The notes: a model not told the origin generated them from the sequence alone. Counted from the first letter of the stretch, positions 49,149-62,659 are shown. The stretch is 64,000 bases of DNA from Artocarpus heterophyllus (GCA_025403435.1 CM046348.1:38121534-38185533), one strand, 5' to 3'. Numbers and translations are program-made.

Positions 49149-50860
49149 TGTTGGAAAAAAACAGTGTGAGGTGCGCAGCGGGAATTTTAAAAATTTAACA
49201 TTAGAGTATTTTTCCAAAACACAAGTTTGACATGCTATATGTATAAATTAAACAGATCTTACTAACCTTTGTGTTCCAAAGAACCTCCTCAATCCGTGAA
49301 GAGAAGTAACGTTCTAGAAGAGCCTCAACCAACTGGTCTTCTTTGCTATTCTCTATCCACGATCGGAGTGAGTGTTGGCTCACACGTACAGCTCTTCCAC
49401 CGGTGAATTTCCTTCCAACCAATCGAGAGAACCCAAAGAAAGTGTTCATGATTGGTCAACAAAAGCTCTTAGGGAGTTTTTTCAGATGCTTACCAATAAA
49501 GTATCACTCTTAATCTCTCAATTGATCTGAGTAACTCATGAGACTTACTCCCTTTATATAGCGATTGGTCCTGGGGTCAGTTCTTATCAGATTAGGTCTC
49601 AAAAACTCGAAACAGAATAAAGTTCGGATCAATATCTGATAAGATCTGCGTGAAAACGAGTAATCTTATCTCTCGCTGATCGGCAGGCCGAACAGGCCCC
49701 ATCGGCAGGCCGAACACGTAGATCGGTAGGCCAAACTGCCGCGTAAATATCTCCACAAATCTTTTATTTTCCACCCAAAATTTTATAGGATAAAGTCTCA
49801 GTTTTGATTCAAATAACCCAATAGAGAAGTTATCTGATCAAACAAACTTTATCAAGATAATCTCTAAGAAAATAAATCAATTCACAATAATTCTACAAGT
49901 TTATCTTGATCTAATTTATCCAATTAAATTAACCTATAAACAGACAAGAATTATCCGATCCCAATAATTCAACAAGTTTATCTTAAATTAATTTTATTAC
50001 AAAAATTAATTCAACCAATAAGTAGACATGAATTATTTGATTCTTTCAAATTTTAAACCAATCCGATAAATCCAACATAAGTCACCAATTATTGAAAAAG
50101 CACGCCGTATTGTTACAGGATTTTCTGAGCTAGCAAAGGGGACCAAAATAGACCTATGAAGTTCAAGCTCATGATAATTATGAAACCCAATATCCCCGAT
50201 ATACATTTCACAATTATCAACCCCAACGCTACTCCACTAAAAGCTTGGAGCTCACTCTCGAACTACATAGAATTATGAAGCTCGTATAGCTAAGTCTCCA
50301 TGATATGTCATAATATATCGTATTCCCATAGGATTATCCATAATCGACTTAAGGAAAAGTTCTGTCTTATCTTCCAATTATCAACCCCAACACAAATGAT
50401 TGTCTAAAGTGAATTGATTTGCTAAGACAGAATTATTAATCCAAATCAATTCACTTTGTGTCTCGATCCAACACATCGTCATCTATGACAACATGCCAAT
50501 GTTTTTATTCTCGGAGTCTAACTCCGATGGTCAAGACAAACCATCTCCCAATAGGGATATAGACAACATAACAATCTTTGCATGAATAAAGTGCCCAACT
50601 TTATTCCCTTAATTGCAGATCATCTGCTTTAAATCGTCACCTTAAGAATCGTGTCTTTCGCATAATCAGTCCATCATATGCCCAATTCTTAAAGGTTTAG
50701 ATCGATAGTCTCAGACTACTGTTTGCTTAACATACATTCAACAAATATGAATGTAAAGAGGACAAAATTTGGTATATATAAATGAATAAATTCTTTATTG
50801 ATAAAAAATATCTTCAAAAACGTATTACATTTTTACTCCTTAGGGCATACATGTTTAACA
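49149..50860 (-). repeat. 3' LTR of H with an internal deletion (1712 bp)
   Basis: About 300 bp shorter than its partner. The break is near 50375-50393, where CCAATTATCAACCCCAAC, a copy of sequence found at about 50212-50228 in the same LTR, is followed directly by sequence from far downstream. The left boundary reads TGTTGGAAAAAAACAGTGTGAGG, with a small insertion relative to A. Confidence 0.9.
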
Positions 50861-50874
50861 ATCTCCCACCTGCA

Positions 50875-53460
50875 CTAAGTGAGTAAATATAACAAATCTC
50901 GCATCCCCATAGCTTTCACATCCCAGTAAGTGTCTTCATAAATGGATCAGCTAAATTATCCTATGACGAAGTCCTTTATCACATAATACTTTCGATCAAT
51001 ATGCTTACTCTTCTTGTGAAATCTTGGTTCCTTAGCATTAGTACCGCCGCACTATTATCACAGTACAGTGATACCGTCTTATCCATGCCAGGAACAACCT
51101 CAAGATCCCCAAGGAACTTACGAAGCCACACTACTTCTTTCGAAGCATCACTAGCTACCACATACTCAGCCTCCATCATTGAATCCGAAGTGTAATCTTG
51201 CTTTGCACTTCTCCAACTAATGGCACCGCCGCCCAGAGTAAACACAAAACCCGAAGTCGATTTCCTAGAATCCAGATAGGATTGAAAATCTATGTCAGTA
51301 TATCCTAGAGGAGTCAGGTCCTCACCCGAATATACAAGCATATACCCTCGAGTCCTTCATAGGTACTTGAAAATATGCTTCACCGCAACCCAGTGGTTCG
51401 GTCCTGGATCCGCCTAAAATCGACTTACAATCCCGACCGCATAGCTAATATCCGGTCGTGTGCAAAGCATGGCATACATGAGACTACCCACTACTGAAGC
51501 ATAAGGCACCTTCTTCATGTATTCTCTTTCTTCATAAGACTTTGGAGAGTCTTTCTTAGAAAGAGTAATTCTAGACCTAGATGGTTGCCCACCTTTCTTA
51601 GAATCCTGCATTGCAAACCTCCTAAGAATTTTATCTATGTAGCCAGCCTGTGACAAAGCTATCATTTTGTTCTTCCTATCCCAAAAGATCTGGATACCGA
51701 GAACAAAATTAGCCTCACCCAAGTCCTTCATGTCAAACTGCTTGGTCAACTATAATTTGACCGATGACAACGCCCCAATGTCATTGCCAATTAGCAGAAT
51801 GTCATCTACATAGAGCAGTAGAAAAACCACCTTCCTATCCTTTATGTGTTTGTAAACACATGGCTCATCCACATTTTGTGAGAACCCATAAGTCTTGATC
51901 ACCTGATCAAATCTTATGTTCCAAGAACGAGAAGCCTGCTTAAGTCCATAAATTGACTTTAACAGCTTACAAACCTTACCCTCTTGACCCGTGACCTTGA
52001 ACCCGTCTAGCTGTTCCATATAAATGGACTCATCAAGATAGCCATTTAGAAAAGCCGTCTTGACATCCATCTGCCAAATCTCGTAGTTGAGAGCGGCAGC
52101 TATGGATAAGAGAATCCGGATGGACTTAAGCATGGCTACAGGCAAAAAGGTTTCCTCATAATCGATTCCTTCCTTTTGCGTATAACCTTTAGCTACCAGT
52201 CTAGCCTTAAAGGTTTCGACCTTTCCATGCACTCGTCTTTTCCTCTTGTAGATCCACTTACACCCTATGGGTTTTACCCCTTCGGGAAGATCCACAAGCT
52301 CCTAGACCTAATTAGTCTCCATAGACTTCATCTCTACGTTCATGGCCTCTGTCCAGAGTTTTGAATCAACATCCTCCATAGCTTCTGCGTAAGTATGAGG
52401 ATCCCTGTCATGTTCATCTGGTTCAGCCAAGAAGACCTCCCCATTTAACATATACCTTTTAGGTTGACGCTCGATCCTCCCACTACACCGAAGCCCCTAA
52501 GATTGTTGTTCAAGTTTGTTTGGTTTTTCTATACTGATCGGAACGGTTTCATTCGTAACCTTCAGAGTGATCTGATCACTCCTTAACTCCTCAAGCACCA
52601 CTTTGCTTCAAGGTTTAAAGTGGTCCATGTAACTCTCCTCAAAGAAAGTTGCATTAGCAAAAACCGCGACTTTATTTTCCTTTGGGTTATAAAAAAAACC
52701 CTCTTTAGTCCCTTTTAGATATCCTACAAACACGCAAACTTTTGAACGTGCCTCCAACTTATTCGGATCCTTAGACAGGACATGAGCCGGACATCCCTAT
52801 ATACAAATATGGTTTAAGGATGTCTTTCTTCTTGTCCACAACTCGTGAGGAGTTTTAGGGACCGATTTTAAAGGCACATTGTTCAAAAGATAACATGCAG
52901 TTTGTAGTGCATATCCCAAAAGGATAAAGGTAATGATGAATAACTCATCATGGACCTGACCATGTCCAACAAAGTTCTATTTCTTCTCTCTGCTACGCCA
53001 TTCTGCTGCGAAGTGCCTGGCGCAGTCAAATGGGATAAAATCCCATTATCTAATAAGTGTCCCAGGAACTCATCAGAAAGGTATTCTCCCCAATTGCTTT
53101 TCTACTTCAGCCCGAAACTCCCTGAACTTGTCAAAAGTTTTGCTTTTGTGGTGCATCAGGCACACATACGTATATCTTGAGTAATCATCAATAAAAGTGA
53201 TGAAGTACTCATACCCTCCTCGTGCCCGGATGTTCATCGGTCCACAAATATCACTATGCACAAGTTCTAGAACCCGTTCGGCCCTATTGTCTTTAGACCC
53301 GTATGGTCTTTTGGTCATTTTACCCTCCAAACAAGATTCACATTGAGGTATAGATTCCACCTTTAAGTGACTTAAAGGTCCATCCCTTACCAACCTTTGA
53401 ATCCTATTTAGGTTACTGTGACCATGGCGCAAATGCCAAAGATAAGTCTTATTAGAGTGA
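50875..53460 (-). pseudogene. Pol remnant of H: integrase, RT, RNase H
   Basis: The integrase zinc domain and HSDICG are present (53519-53073). A deletion of about 35 bp at about 53090 removes the segment with the second catalytic Asp (LRSDRGG in A). The linker (52300-52900) is full of stops. RT from 52295 to 51750 keeps YVDD; RT end and connection at 51749-51414; RNase H at 51341-50979 keeps MEAEY and YCDNSAA, then loses its C-terminal segment through a deletion near 50930. Non-functional. Confidence 0.9.
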
Positions 53461-53491
53461 GAAGTTTTAAATCTTTTAGAGTTATTATTAT

Positions 53492-54739
53492 TCATCTCAG
53501 CATTAAGCAATAAGTCCATCTTAGGCTTATAAAATATAGATTATTTTGCATCCATTTAGAACAGATAAAAGATTTGTTTTTACGAATCACCACTTTTTCA
53601 TTAAAAGATACCATGTAGGTGTCTTTAAATAAACAAGATACAAAAATTAAATTCCTTTTAAATTTAGGAACATAAAAACAATCTTGCAAATATAAATTCC
53701 TATAGTTATCAAAGTAAAGATGGACGTTTCCCATTGCTTCCACTGAGACCAAGGATCCATCACCCATCTGAAGCATGAAGTCTTCATGTATCAGACTTCT
53801 TGTTTCTTTGAACCCCTGTAGAGAAACACAAACATGATTAGTTGCACCGAAATTTATGACCCAAATGTCACTGGATTCCTCAACCAAATAAGTTTCTAAA
53901 TACAGAAGATCACACCTACCTCCTTTGGAAAGGAAGTCCTTGCAAAGCTTCTTAATATGCCCGACCTTTCCACAGAAGAAGCACTTAAGCTTCTTTGGGT
54001 TATTCTTCTTCTTCTTCTTGCTCTTGGTGTGAGCAGGAACAGAAGACTTCCCATTCTTGGCCCGTTGCTTCTTTCCATTCCCAGAGTTAGAATTGGAACC
54101 AGAAGCTGCTACCATGTTGGCCTCACCACCCGTAGGAGACTCCCTGATCAGTAGTTCAAACTCCTACAACCGTTTCATCAGTTCTGTCAAGGTCATATCC
54201 CATCTATTGGTTAAATTAAGTGTAGCTCTAAACGGAATAAATTCCTTAGACAGAGTCTCAAAGACCATAGTCATCTGAGTTTCAGCATCGATGTCGGCTC
54301 CATTGGTTTGAGCCTCAGCGAGGTAACCCATGACCAACATCATATGCTGTTTTATAGATGTCCTCGGCCTCTGTCTACAGTTAAGAAGTTTTGGAAGCAC
54401 CCCTTGCCGCTTTGTTATGGCCTGGCCTCCAAACATATCCTCAAGATTATCTAAGATCTGCTTTGCAGTCTCATAATCCTGATGTTGAGCCTGCAGCACA
54501 TTATTCATGCTGGCCATAACATAGTAGCGAGCCTGATCATTAGCATCTTTCCAGTGGTCATACGCTTGGAATTGCTCATTAGATGAGTCTCTCGTAGGCT
54601 CGGGAGGACAAGGGGTTGTCAGAACATATTTTAGTTTCTCAAAGGACAAGACGATATCCAGGTTCCGTTTCCAATCATTATAATTCTCACCAGTTAACAG
54701 GTTTTTGTCAAGTATTGATGATAAAGCATTTTTAGACAT
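53492..54739 (-). pseudogene. Gag-protease remnant of H
   Basis: Starts MSKNALSS at 54739 and is open to a TAG at 54166-54164, the same codon that is TAG in D. It retains the Trp codon that is TGA in C and D. After the TAG the frame goes on through zinc knuckle CFFCGKVGHIKKLC and a protease site altered from D-S-G-A to N-F-G-A, so the catalytic Asp is lost. Confidence 0.9.
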
Positions 54740-56414
54740 TTTTAATCTACAATAAAGAATCATATACCAAACATAAGCAAACATATCATAACAATTTAGT
54801 AAGATAACACAATCATGTAAAATCATACAAATGTGTTTATGTGTCAAAAACCTTGAAAATATCACAACCTTACAACGATAATTCCCAACTCAGAATTTAA
54901 CAAGCTCCTAGGGGAGTCATGCCAAATTCAATCAGGAACACGGATCCCCTCCTAATTAATATATGCCATCTAGGACCCGTATGATCCAGCATATATTAAT
55001 AATCGTTTCTTTGGCCATTAATTTTATTAACAGAGCTCCTAGGGGAGGTTAATAATAAAATTAACGTGAGTGTATAACCATCGTTTCAATATTTTATCCA
55101 TGTTTTATAATCACCACCTAGGGGTGTGCAACCATAAATCATGCTAAAACACTTTATCCTTTTAGATATCCAATCTAGTACATGATAGAAATCCCTTCCT
55201 AGGGGTCGGGACCACCATGTTCTTCCTATGGACCTACGATGGAGGCCTTAGGTTCTCTCTTTGACAACCTTCTCCCACTCAATCTTTTGAAATCAAGGTT
55301 TTATTTTAAAATTATGCATGAATAATTTTAATATGAGCGACACTTCCTATTCTATATGACATGTTATCAATATACATGGCAAATCATATTATAATGTAGA
55401 CAAGCAAAGTGACAAGCAAAATAATAATTACAGTAATATTATGGTTCCACCCTAGAAAATAGAAAACTAAGATTACAAGAGAATAATCGAGACATATATC
55501 AATTTTCATCCTTGAATCCTCAAGTTGTATCCTTTTTCATGTAATTCCTATCTTCAAGTCTTCAATCCTGTATGAATCAAATACTTCATACTTCCGGTCA
55601 TATCCAAATTTAATGTTTCTCAGAATCGTCTCAAAAATAAAATTAAAAACTACACTATAAAAAATGCACCTTTTTTGAAAATTTTCAAGCTCTTGGTCGG
55701 CAGGCCGATATGGGTGATCGGTCTGCCGGTCATAATTCATCAGCCTGGAGATCAAAAAGATCGGCCTGCCGACCCATGAAAGTTTGGCCTGCCGAACTAA
55801 AAGTTTAGCCTGCCGACAGAGCCACCTGATTTCTGCCTCACTGATGGCCTACCGAACCACACGTCTGGCCTATCGATTTGTGACCATCGGCCTACCAAAC
55901 TAGAGGGTTTGGCATGCCAACCGAGCATAAATCTCCCATTCCAAAAAATACAATTTTAATGCAATTCATCAATTTTATTTTCAACAATTCAAAAATATAA
56001 AATTAGAGACTCAAAAAATACCTAGGTGCGTCATCATCCATCTTCTAGATCTGTCTTCTAGATCCGTCTTTTCTGAATAATTATTTAATTACAAAATTCT
56101 TACAAATTTAAAATTAAATAACAATTCCTAGACGGAGATGATAGTCTGCCATCTAATGAAAAACCTAGATACACATTCTAACTTCTAAGGAACCATAACC
56201 GGCATAAATTAATTAATAAATAATTAAATAATAATTTAATCAACCATAATTAATTAATGAATCATTCACCACATAATCCATGACAACATATAATTATATA
56301 GAAACCTAGAGTGCCAACTCTCTTTGAAATTAAATTCAAGCATTGAAGAGATTAAGATCACAAAATTTATACATATAACATGATCATAAACTCGTAAATT
56401 TATGTAAAAACCTT
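54740..56414 (-). promoter_or_regulatory. Leader of H: CCCCTAGG hairpins and palindrome array
   Basis: All four motifs are intact as CCTAGGGG at 54907-54914, 55038-55045, 55117-55124 and 55198-55205, despite the age of this copy. Palindrome array at about 55692-55925 with nine or so partly decayed units. No coding frame. Confidence 0.72.
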
Positions 56415-56427
56415 AGCTCTAATACCA
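56415..56427 (-). promoter_or_regulatory. Primer-binding site of H
   Basis: Reverse complement TGGTATTAGAGCT, one substitution from the standard Met-tRNA complement. Confidence 0.8.
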
Positions 56428-56429
56428 GT

Positions 56430-58441
56430 TGTTGGAAAAAAAAATACTGTAAGGTGTGCAGCAGGAATTTTAAAAATTTTAACATCAGAGTATTTTTTCA
56501 AAACATAAATTTGACATGCTATATGTATAAATTAAACAGATCTTACTAGCCTTTGTGTTCTAAAGAAACCTCTGCAATCTGTGAAGAGAAGTAACGTTCT
56601 AGAAGAGCCTCAACCAACTGGTCTTCTTTGCTATTCTCTATCCACGATCAGAGTGAGTGTGGGCTCACACGTACAGCTCTTCCACTGGTGACTCTCCTTC
56701 CAACCAATCGAGAGAACCCAAAGCAAGTGTTCGTGATTTGTAAACAAAAGCTCTCAGGGAGTTTTTTCAGATGCTCACCAATAGAGTATCACTCTTAATC
56801 TCTCAACTGATCTGAGTAACTCATGAAACTTACTCCCTTTATATAGTGATTGGTCCTGGGGTCAGTCCTTATTAGATTAGGTCTCAAAAACTCAAAACAG
56901 AATCAAGTTCGGATCAATATCTGATAAGATCCGTATGAAAATGTGTAATCTTATCTCTCGCCGATCGACAGGCAGAACAGGCCCCATCGGCAGGCCGAAC
57001 AGGCCCCATCGGCAGGCCTAACTGCTACGTAAATATCTCCGTAAATCTTTTATTTTTCACCTGAGTTTTTATAGGATAAAGTATCAGTTTTGATTCAAAT
57101 AACCCAATAGAGAAGTTATCTAATCAAAACAAACTTTATCAAGATAATCTCTAAGAAAATAAATCAATTCACAATAATTCTACAAGTTTATCTTGATCTA
57201 ATTTTTTAAATTAAATCAACCGATAAACAAACAAGAATTATCCGATCCCAATAATTCAACAAGTTTATCTTAAATTAATTTTATTACAAAAATTAATTAA
57301 ACGAATAAACAGACATGAATTGTTTTATTCTTTCAAATTTTAAACCAATCCGATAAATCTGACATAAGTAACCAATTATTGAACAAGCACGCCGTATCGT
57401 TACAGGATTTTGTGAGCTAGCAAAGGGGACCAAAATGGACCTATAAAGTTCAAGCTCAAGATAATTATGAAACCCAATATCCCAAATATACATTTCACAA
57501 TTATCAACCCCAACGCTACTCCACTAAAAGCTTGGAGCTGCACTCTCAAGCTTTATAGAATTACAAAGCCCGCATATCAAAGTGTATCGTATCCCCATAT
57601 GATAATCCCTAATCAGCTTAAGGATAAGTTCTGTCTTACCTTCCCAATTATTTTTATCTTATGTTCCATTATCTTACCATTAGAAAACTTGCCATCCAAA
57701 GATAGTATACCATTCGGTTACACCTATGTATCCAAATGGTTGAGCGCTCCAGTTTTTCAATTATAGGATAACGCATATAAGAGTATATCATTACTCCTAA
57801 AGAGGAGTTATGGATTCCATATCTATGAATAACAAGTCTATGCCATCAAGAGTCATGCCCCCAACGTACCGGCATGCATACCACTATAGTGATGTGGGTG
57901 TCACCCTTTGGTACATCAAAAGACACAAGTCAAGACAACAGGCCCACTATTCATCTCAGGATTAAGATACAACACAAATGATTGTCTAAAGTGAATCGAT
58001 TTTCCAAGACAAAATTATTGATCCAAATCAATTCACTTTGTGTCCCGATCCAACACATCATCACCTATGACAATGTGCCAATGTTTCTATTCCCAGAGTC
58101 CAACTCCGATGGTCAAGACAAACCATCTCCCAATAGGCATATAGACAACATAACAATCTTTGCATGAATGAAGCACCCAACTTTATTCCCTCGATTACGG
58201 ATCATATGTTTTAGACTGTCACCTTAAGAATCGTGTCTTCCGCATAATCAGTCCATCATATGCCCAATTCTTAAAGGTTTAGACCGACAGTCTCAGACTA
58301 CTGTTTGCTTAACATACATTCAACAATATGAACGTAAAGAGGACAAGATTTGGTATATATAAATGAATAAATTATTTATTGATAAAAAATGTCTCCAAAA
58401 ATGTGTTACATTTTTACTCTTTAGGGCCTACATGTCTAACA
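56430..58441 (-). repeat. 5' LTR of H (2012 bp)
   Basis: Reverse-oriented family LTR next to the primer-binding site. Left end TGTTGGAAAAAAAAATACTG, right end CATGTCTAACA. Contains a palindrome array near 56965-57012 with a duplicated AGGCCCCATCGGC unit. Confidence 0.92.
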
Positions 58442-58780
58442 CTCCCAACCTTGATTAATCCACAAACAATTACATTTCCATCGGTCATATTTAGCGATAT
58501 CTTCCAACATATTAGAGGCTTCATCCACAAATTGTTGGTAGAAAGTTATGGTTCCATTACCACTTTCCACCCGTTGTCTTGATGTGGCATGTAATGCATT
58601 GAGGAAGATTTGTAGTTGACACTCCTTAGCGAAACTGTGATAGGGGAAACATCAAACATCATGCAACTACTTTCAACTCTTTCACCTTCATCGTCATCCT
58701 TACGCACATCATTTACCCTCCACACGAGTTCAATCGAGTAGTACACACCAATCTACCATCATCTAGTGATTCGTCAAAAC
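58442..58780 (-). pseudogene. Second part of the minus-strand gag-like fragment
   Basis: Continuation of 48624-49148 on the other side of H. The minus-strand reading includes a QQFVDEASNMLEDIAKYDRWKC-type stretch from about 58560 to 58442, leading into NQGWE at the insertion point. It abuts the plus-strand Athila-like element, whose recognisable sequence starts near 58890, so two old elements meet head to head here. Confidence 0.4.
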
Positions 58781-58889
58781 ACTCAGACCAACAAGAACAA
58801 GAAGAGATGGTGGTATACAGCCACACACTCAAAGAGTTGGCTATATTGATCCTAAACCAAGAACCACTTTGCTTTAATATCCCATCCTA

Positions 58890-59870
58890 GAGGCTACTTT
58901 TGAACTTAAGTTGGGATTGATTCACCTCTTGCCAACATTCCATCATTTTGCAAGAGAAGAACCACACAAGCATCTCAAAGAATTTCATATGGTATGCTCA
59001 ACCATGAGACCAACTAGTATTTCTAAAGAGCATCATAACATGGAATGAGATGGATAAAATCTTTCTAGAGAAGTATTTCCTTGCACCTAAAGCTACAACC
59101 ATCTGAAAAGAGATATTTGGCATCTGACAATATAGTAGAGAGTCCCTCTATGAGTATTGGGAATGATTTAAGAAGCCTTGTGTAAGTTGCCCTCATCATC
59201 AAATCAATGAGCAACTCCTTATCTAATACTTCTATAATGGACTCCCACTGCTAGACAGAAGCATGATTGATGCCACAAGTAGAGGAACACTAGGTGATAA
59301 AACTCCAGAAGTCATGAGAGCTCTAATTTCAAACATGGTGGCAAACTCCTAATAGTTTAGCCACCAACATAAACTACCACCACCAAAGGAAGTAAACGAG
59401 GTCAGTAGGTCTTCTACCAATGAACAACAACTTACACAACTTACCTCTCTCGTTCAATAAATGGCTTTAGGAAATTTTAATAAGTAAAGGTATGTAAGAC
59501 ATGTTCTATTGCGGGCCATCCTACCAATATGTGTCCAACTCTACAAGATGGCAACATAGAGCAAGCAATGAAGGATGGAAGGATCATTTAAATTTTAGCA
59601 ATAGGAGAACACAACAACAAGCAATGTCAAACCCCATGATGAACTTATCACAGGGCTTCAACCAATCAAGGCCACAACAACCATATCAAGTTTAACCACA
59701 ATAATCGACTACATAAAATTTAGGTCCATCCTTAGAAGATCTTGTTAAAACCCTTGAAACCAACATTGTGTAGTTTGAACAAGACACTAGAGCAAGCATT
59801 CAGAATTTGGAGACTTAAGTTAGACAATTAGCTAGTGCTGTGAGCTGATTGGAAGCATATAGAATTAAGG
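58890..59870 (+). pseudogene. Athila-like gag remnant
   Basis: Across frames and stops one reads GLIHLLPTFHHF, HKHLKEFHMVCSTM, FLEKYFLAPKATTI, SLYEYWE, CPHHQINEQLLI and SMIDATS near 58915-59290, all hallmarks of Athila-type gag. A later frame, 59501-59695, contains GWKDHLNFSNRR and QGFNQSRPQQPYQ. The C-terminal ASIQNLET-VRQLASAVS stretch follows near 59790-59850. At least six stops interrupt it. Confidence 0.82.
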
Positions 59871-60349
59871 GAATTTGTCGTCCCAAACGGTTGTAAATCC
59901 AAGGGAAAATGCTTGTGTGATGATGTTGAGGAGTGGAAAACAAACCAAAGGACCTTCAAACCCACCAAAGACGTCACTCGAGGATCAAGACAACTACAAA
60001 AAAGTAACTTTACGATAAAGAGATGTTGGTCCTCATGTTCAAAACACATCATCCCCTGAGATAAGTACCAAAATTCTCATTCCTTCTCATGTCACTCCTC
60101 CCCTTTTTCCTAACAAGTTTGCAAAATCTAAGAAGGAGGAACAAGAGAAGGAAATCCTAGAGATATTCTGCAAGGCAGAGGTAAACATACCCCTATTCGA
60201 TGTTATCAAACTAGAGCCCTAGTTTGCAAAATTCTCAAAGAAGTGTGCACCACAAAATGTAAGCTCAAAGGAAATGAAAGAGCAAGTGTGGCTAAAAATA
60301 TATCAATGGTGCCATAAAAGAAGATCCCACCGAAATCAAATGACCTAGA

Positions 60350-60863
60350 CACCTTTACCATTCCATGCACTAGCAAAAACACTAGATTTGAGAAAGCAAT
60401 GTCAAATTTAGGAGCATCCATAAATGTTATGCCAAATACTATTTATGCTTCTTTGAATCTTGGCCCACTAGAGAAAATCGATGTTATTATATAACTCATT
60501 GATCACTCTAATACCTATTCTAGAGGAGTTGCAGAAGATGTTTTTATGAGGTAAACAAATTGGTCTTCCCAGTAGATTTCTATGTTCTAGAGATGGGTGA
60601 TGAATGGTGAGGTAAAAAAATTGGTCTTCTTAGCAGATTTCTATGTTCTAGAGATGGACGATGAATCATCCCCTAAACTGACACCCATATTATTGGGAAG
60701 ACCATTCTTAAAAACTACTCAGGCCAAGATAGATGTACATGATGAGACCTTAACCATGGAGTTTGATGATGAAATAATTTGTTTCAACATCTTTGAAGCA
60801 ATGAGGTATCCTAGTGATTTGCATTTGGTTTTTATAGTTGACTTAGTTAACACTCTTGCATAG
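60350..60863 (+). pseudogene. Athila-like protease region with a 61-bp tandem duplication
   Basis: GASINVMPNTIYASLNLGPL (about 60410-60475) is the aspartic protease region typical of the family. It continues through HSNTYSRGVAEDVF. The duplication at 60548-60669 repeats the part ending DFYVLEMDDE. The frame 60597-60863 then reads PILLGRPFLKTTQAKIDVHDETLTMEFDDE and FNIFEAMRYPSD. The expected catalytic Asp lies before GASI, in sequence too damaged to confirm. Confidence 0.78.
60548..60669 (+). repeat. 61-bp tandem duplication
   Basis: Units 60548-60608 and 60609-60669 both begin at GAGGTAAA and share TTGGTCTTC, AGATTTCTATGTTCTAGAG and GATGAAT with about six differences. It breaks the protease frame. 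The differences show that it is not recent. Confidence 0.85.
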
Positions 60864-61229
60864 AAAATATTTAAGTTGACTAGTAAAGATGGATTGGAAG
60901 TTGCTATCACTAATAACTTCAAGATGAGTGACCTAAAGGACAAAAAACAAGACTTGCCATTGAGCAAAGAAGTGGAAAAGATTGTCAGAAGTTTGGAATC
61001 TCGGTTGTCAAACATTGATATGATGTTTCTTATATTGAATTACCATTAACTAATGAGAAACTTCTACTTTCTATCAAATAGGCTTCAACACTAGAAATGA
61101 ACTCCCAGATCACTTGAAATATGTATACTTAGGAGAAAAAGAAATATTGCTAGTTATCCTCACTAATAATCTCACACCAACACAAGAGGTAAACCTTATC
61201 TAGGTTCTTAGAGACTATAAGATGAGATT

Positions 61230-62440
61230 GGGTGGACTATTATCGACATTAAAGGCATAAGTCCACCTATGTGCATGTATCGAATCCTACTTGAAGACAG
61301 ATCGAAGCCAATGAGGAAGGCTCAACGTAGGTTGAACCCTTCTATGATGAAAGTTATGAAGAAAGAGATATTGAAGCTCCTAGATGTTGGGGGTGATCTA
61401 ATCCCATTTCAGATAGCAAGTGGGTGCGCCCGGTTCAAATGGTACCAAAGAAATTTGCGATCACCATGATAAAAAATAAAGATAATGAGCTTATCCCTAC
61501 TCAAGTTCAAACCAGGTGGCACGTTTAAATTGACTACAGGAAGCTTAATTCAACTACTCGCAAGGACCACTTTCTGTTGCCATTCATCAATTAATGCTTG
61601 AAAGGTTAGTTGGTCACTCTCATTACTGTTTTCTTGATGGATACTTGGTTATAGTGAAATTATCATCGCACCGAAGGACCAAGAGAAGACAACGTTCACT
61701 CTCCCATTTGGACATTTGCTTACCAATGTATGTTGTTCAATCTATGCAATGCTTTAGCCATGCTTCAAAGGTGTATGATAAGTATCTTTTCTAATTATAT
61801 GGAGAACATCACAGACGTCTTTATGGATGATCTTAGTGTCCATGGTGATTCATTTGATAAGTGCTTATATAACCTTACATTAGTGCTAAAAAGATGCATG
61901 GTATCTAACCTTTATTAAATTGGGAAAAGTGTCACTTTATGGTAAGCCAAGGGATAGTTCTAGGGCATATTGTTTTTTCCAGGAGTATTGAGGTTGATAA
62001 GTCTAAAGTAGATCTTATGTGTTCTTTACCACCTCCCACAAGTGTGTGGGAGATTCGTTCTTTTCTTGGGCATGTACGTTTCTATTGCATGTTTATGAAG
62101 GATTTCTCGAAGATAACATTTTCTTATGCAAATTGTTTCAAAAGGATGTTGCATTCAACTTTGATGACAAGTGCAAGGAGGCAGTTAAACAGTTAAAGAA
62201 GCTCCTCACTTCAACACTTAAGATCATACTGTCAAATTGGGATCTCTATTTTGAAATCATGTGTGATGCTAGCAACTATGCAATAGGAGTTGTTTTGGCA
62301 TAGCAGGTTGGACGACTTCCTCATGCAATTTACTACACTTTTCAAACACTAAATGATGCACAACTCAACTACTCTATGACTGAAAAAGAATTATTGGCAG
62401 TTATTTTTGTTTTGGAAAAATTATGATCTTATTTAATAGG
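61230..62440 (+). pseudogene. Athila-like reverse transcriptase and RNase H
   Basis: RT begins with PPMCMYRILLED, QRRLNPSMMKVMKKEILKLLD (61269-61400), then across frames TRKDHFLLPF, LVGHSHYCFLDGY, and the active site VFMDD at about 61819-61833, FMDD being the usual Athila form of the YxDD box. The segment 61939-62196 has GIVLGHIVFSRSIEVDKSKVD and RSFLGHVRFYCMFMKDFSKI. RNase H follows with EIMCDASNYAIGVVLA (62250-62303) and a stop, then LNYSMTEKELLAVIF. Many frameshifts. Confidence 0.85.
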
Positions 62441-62659
62441 AACAAAAGTAACTATTTACTTTAATCATGCAAAACTCAGGTACTTGCTCACAAAGAAGGA
62501 TGTAAATTGACGCTCATAAGATGGATTCTTATCTTGTAAGAATTTGATTTGGAGATCAAAGATAAGAAGGGAACCGTGAACTTGGTGGTAGATCATCTTA
62601 GCTACCTTGTTCATGAGGAGAAGGCTTTACCTTTATAAGATAACTTCTCATATGAGCAA

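Larger units (their letters stand above)
49149..58441 (-). mobile_element. Copia element H, complete but decayed, minus strand
   Basis: A 9293-bp member of the same family outside the main nest. On the plus strand: 3' LTR 49149-50860, RNase H, RT, integrase, protease, gag, leader, primer-binding site (56415-56427) and 5' LTR 56430-58441. Flanks cttcc (49144-49148) and ctccc (58442-58446) are a duplication with one mismatch. It interrupts a minus-strand gag-like frame. Confidence 0.93.
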
